DNA of 7,239 nt from JBJXFK01 sp046155505 (lineage in GTDB: Bacteria > Planctomycetota > Phycisphaerae > UBA1845 > Fen-1342): the NCBI GenBank assembly GCA_046155505.1, contig JBJXFK010000062.1, positions 1 through 7,239 on the forward strand, in the 5' to 3' direction. Positions 5,538 through 7,239 of the stretch are shown here, one piece after another. The notes beneath the pieces are model-generated. The model made no database searches and was not told the DNA's origin. It saw only the letters and a program-made list of their open reading frames with translations. Position 1 is the stretch's first letter. Each line of letters begins with the position of its first letter. A program made the translations under genes and the position numbers.

Positions 5538-5794
5538 CGAATGACCTCCACCGTGCCGTTTGGGGCCTCGAACCGGTCCGTTGCAAAGAAGTTGACCAGC
5601 CGATCGAATCGCTTCCGCCGGACGAGCGCGATTTCGAGGAACGGCAGATCGGCACGGATCTCCGCTTCGGCCGCCGAGTCGCCGGGAAACCCGCGCCCGA
5701 TCGGCTGCACGCAATCCACGACATTCGGCTCAATAATATCGGTGAAAAGCTGCCGTTCAAAACAATTCGCTCGACGCGGGCCGATCGTTGCCAC
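5534..5794 (-). CDS. Small protein of unknown function, first gene of a coupled pair
   Basis: An 86-residue protein with no motif I recognise. GTG 5794..5792 is chosen because GAGGAGG lies 8 nt upstream on the minus strand. Residues ~15-32 (RQLFTDIIEPNVVDCVQP) and ~46-75 (IRADLPFLEIALVRRKRF, then DRLVNFFATDRF) have the alternating hydrophobic pattern of a small alpha/beta fold. The protein has no signal peptide. Its stop overlaps the GTG of the 70-residue gene by four bases, so the two are almost surely co-expressed. It is divergent from the propeller gene, and the 111 bases between the two starts must hold both promoters; I see no clear boxes there. A two-gene coupled pair of this size next to other toxin-antitoxin genes could be another such module, but this is inference from context only. 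Confidence 0.7.
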   Translation of the reverse strand: MATIGPRRANCFERQLFTDIIEPNVVDCVQPIGRGFPGDSAAEAEIRADLPFLEIALVRRKRFDRLVNFFATDRFEAPNGTVEVIR

Positions 5795-5905
5795 CCGCGC
5801 CGCCTCCTCGCCACACCAACTCGTCGCGCGGTTATGATCCCAGGAAGATCAGACCCACGAACACGTTATCAATATTCGTCGACCTCTCGGACAAGGACAA
5901 TAACG

Positions 5906-7099
5906 ATGCTCCGCAATTGGATCGCCGCCGCTACCGCCACCATCGTCGCCGCCGGCTGTGCCTGCGCAGGCGAGGACTGGCCCAATTTCCTCGGCCCAAA
6001 CTATGACAGCATCAGCCGCGAAACCGGGCTGAAAAAGGACTGGAACACGCCGCTGAAGCTGATCTGGGAACGCAGCGTCGGTGACTCGTTCAGCAGCTTT
6101 GCCATCGCCGGCGGGCGGGCGTACACCTGCGGCACGAAAGACGGCAAGCAGGTGCTGCTGGCCCTCAACCCCGCCAGCGGCGAGATCATCTGGGAATTCC
6201 CGATCGAAAATGCGTATTTCGAGGCCCAGGGCGGCAGCGGCACGCGGGCAACGCCCACCGTGCGCGATGGCAAGGTTTATGTCCTCGGCGCGGTCGGTCG
6301 CCTCGTATGCGTGAGCGCCGCCGACGGAAAACTGATCTGGGAACAGAAATACACCGGCCATCCGCAGTGGGGCTTCTCCGGATCGGTACTGGTCGATGGC
6401 CAGCTCGCGATCATCAGCGCCGGCGGAAAGCAGGGCGCGCTGCTGGCCCTCGACAAGGACACCGGCAAGCAGATTTGGAAGAGCGGCTCGCAGCCGGTGG
6501 GCTATTGCACGCCGTACCCGTTTACGTTCGAGGGCAAGCGCTACATCTGCGGCTTCATGGGCGAGTCGGCGATCATCGTCGCCGCCGACGACGGCAAGCA
6601 GGTGTGGGAGATGGGCTGGAAAACCGATTACAACGTGAACGCGGCGACGCCGATTTTCCATGACGGGCATCTGTTTTTCAGCTCGGGCTATGACCACGGG
6701 GCGACGCTGATCAAGCTGAGCAAGCAGGGCGACAAGCTCACGCACACAAAGGTGTGGGAGAGCAAAGTGCTGCTGTGCAAGTTCCAATCGGCGGTGCTGT
6801 TTGAGGGGCACCTCTATTGCAGCGACGACAAGGGGCTCAAGTGCGTCGAGTTTCTGACCGGCGCGCTCAAGTGGGAAAAAAAGCGCGTTGAGCATGGCAC
6901 GATGGTCATCGCCGAGGGGCACTTCTTTCTGCTGACCGAGAAGGGCGAGCTGATCATCGCTCCGGCGACGCCCAAGGCGTATGAGCCGACCACGACGGCA
7001 CAGCTATTGAGCGGTCGGTGCTGGACGACGCCGGTGTTGCATAACGGGCGGATGTATGCGCGGGATTTGGAGCGGCTGGTGTGCTTTTCGCTGAAGTAA
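5906..7099 (+). CDS. Secreted PQQ-like beta-propeller repeat protein
   Basis: A 397-residue exported protein made of about eight propeller blades. ATG 5906 is chosen because AAGGA (5893-5897) lies 8 nt upstream and a signal peptide follows at once; the frame is open from ATG 5834, but those extra 24 residues are polar and unlike a signal. The signal MLRNWIAAATATIVAAGC may end at a lipobox (AAGC, Cys18) or be cut after ACA at residue 21. The mature start EDWPNFLGPN...SRETGL is typical of planctomycete members of this family. Blades carry the pattern V-hydrophobic-ALD..TGK..W: LLALNPASGEIIWE, LVCVSAADGKLIWE, LLALDKDTGKQIWK, IIVAADDGKQVWE, LKCVEFLTGALKWE. The fold is that of BamB and PQQ dehydrogenases, but I see no dehydrogenase catalytic set and the length suits a binding or scaffold protein. 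It acts outside the cytoplasm; the ligand is unknown. Confidence 0.9.
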   Translation: MLRNWIAAATATIVAAGCACAGEDWPNFLGPNYDSISRETGLKKDWNTPLKLIWERSVGDSFSSFAIAGGRAYTCGTKDGKQVLLALNPASGEIIWEFPIENAYFEAQGGSGTRATPTVRDGKVYVLGAVGRLVCVSAADGKLIWEQKYTGHPQWGFSGSVLVDGQLAIISAGGKQGALLALDKDTGKQIWKSGSQPVGYCTPYPFTFEGKRYICGFMGESAIIVAADDGKQVWEMGWKTDYNVNAATPIFHDGHLFFSSGYDHGATLIKLSKQGDKLTHTKVWESKVLLCKFQSAVLFEGHLYCSDDKGLKCVEFLTGALKWEKKRVEHGTMVIAEGHFFLLTEKGELIIAPATPKAYEPTTTAQLLSGRCWTTPVLHNGRMYARDLERLVCFSLK

Positions 7100-7180
7100 A
7101 GCGAGCGGTGGTCGATCGGTGTACATAACCGCCGAGTCCAGGGCAATCGCATTCTGAGAAAACCGGCTGAACTCGCGCGG

Positions 7181-7239
7181 GGAGCATCGGCCTCCGGCCG
7201 GTGCGAACAGTATCCCGACCGACCGGAGGCCGATGCTTC
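7181..7239. repeat. Strong 20-bp inverted repeat, possible bidirectional terminator or dispersed repeat
   Basis: Bases 7183-7202 pair with 7218-7237 at 19 of 20 positions (only 7198/7222 fails) around a 15-nt loop; 7181-7182 can also pair with 7238-7239, one of them as G-T. The stem core is GCATCGGCCTCCGG. It lies 82 bases after the propeller gene stop. No T-run is visible on the right before the window ends, so it does not prove a standard intrinsic terminator. The sequence looks like a dispersed GC-rich element of planctomycete genomes (from memory), and it may continue past the edge. Confidence 0.7.

Noticed and set aside
5834..5905. Upstream start for the propeller protein (ATG 5834)
   Set aside because: It would place 24 polar residues before the signal peptide. 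ATG 5906 has an AAGGA site at 8-nt spacing.
5849..6922. 357-codon open frame on the minus strand
   Set aside because: It is antisense to the propeller gene, which has a ribosome site, a signal peptide and repeated blades. The antisense text is Arg/Ala/Leu-rich, as expected from a high-GC shadow.

Overview
The window is high-GC bacterial DNA, most likely from a member of the Planctomycetota. The evidence is the secreted PQQ-type beta-propeller protein with a mature N-terminus of the form EDWPNFLGPN...SRETGL, the lipoprotein beside guaB with the stretch THWPLYFEDPFEDKG (a wording I associate with planctomycete proteins), and tandem TTCGTGCC / GGCACGAA repeats of a kind common in these genomes. 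These phylum-level impressions come from memory, not from a search.

Layout. Positions 1-1858 (minus strand) hold guaB (IMP dehydrogenase) followed, with an ATGA overlap, by a lipoprotein gene that runs off the left edge. The lipoprotein's signal peptide is encoded by an inverted pair of short tandem-repeat arrays. Positions 2157-2582 (plus strand) hold a hicBA-type toxin-antitoxin pair. The antitoxin reads cleanly; the toxin gene carries one frameshift and one in-frame stop. Positions 2583-2795 lie between two convergent genes and show nothing I can name. Positions 2796-5794 (minus strand) hold four co-oriented genes. Two are small coupled genes of unknown function (86 and 70 residues). After a gap of about 300 bases come a DarG-like macrodomain protein and a 504-residue protein that joins a DarT-like ADP-ribosyltransferase to an HD-type phosphohydrolase domain. 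Positions 5906-7099 (plus strand) encode the secreted propeller protein, and the window ends in a strong 20-bp hairpin.

How the genes may work together. In known DarTG systems, DarT attaches ADP-ribose to thymidine in single-stranded DNA, and the DarG macrodomain removes it and neutralises the toxin. Here the macrodomain gene comes first and overlaps the transferase gene by one base (TAATG), which fits an antitoxin-first coupled operon. The fused HD domain and the short macrodomain partner, which has no room for the usual large C-terminal toxin-binding domain of DarG, make this a non-standard version and the best candidate here for an undescribed system. Together with the hicBA remnant and the two unknown small coupled genes, it looks like an accessory cluster lodged between ordinary chromosomal genes (guaB on one side, the propeller gene on the other).
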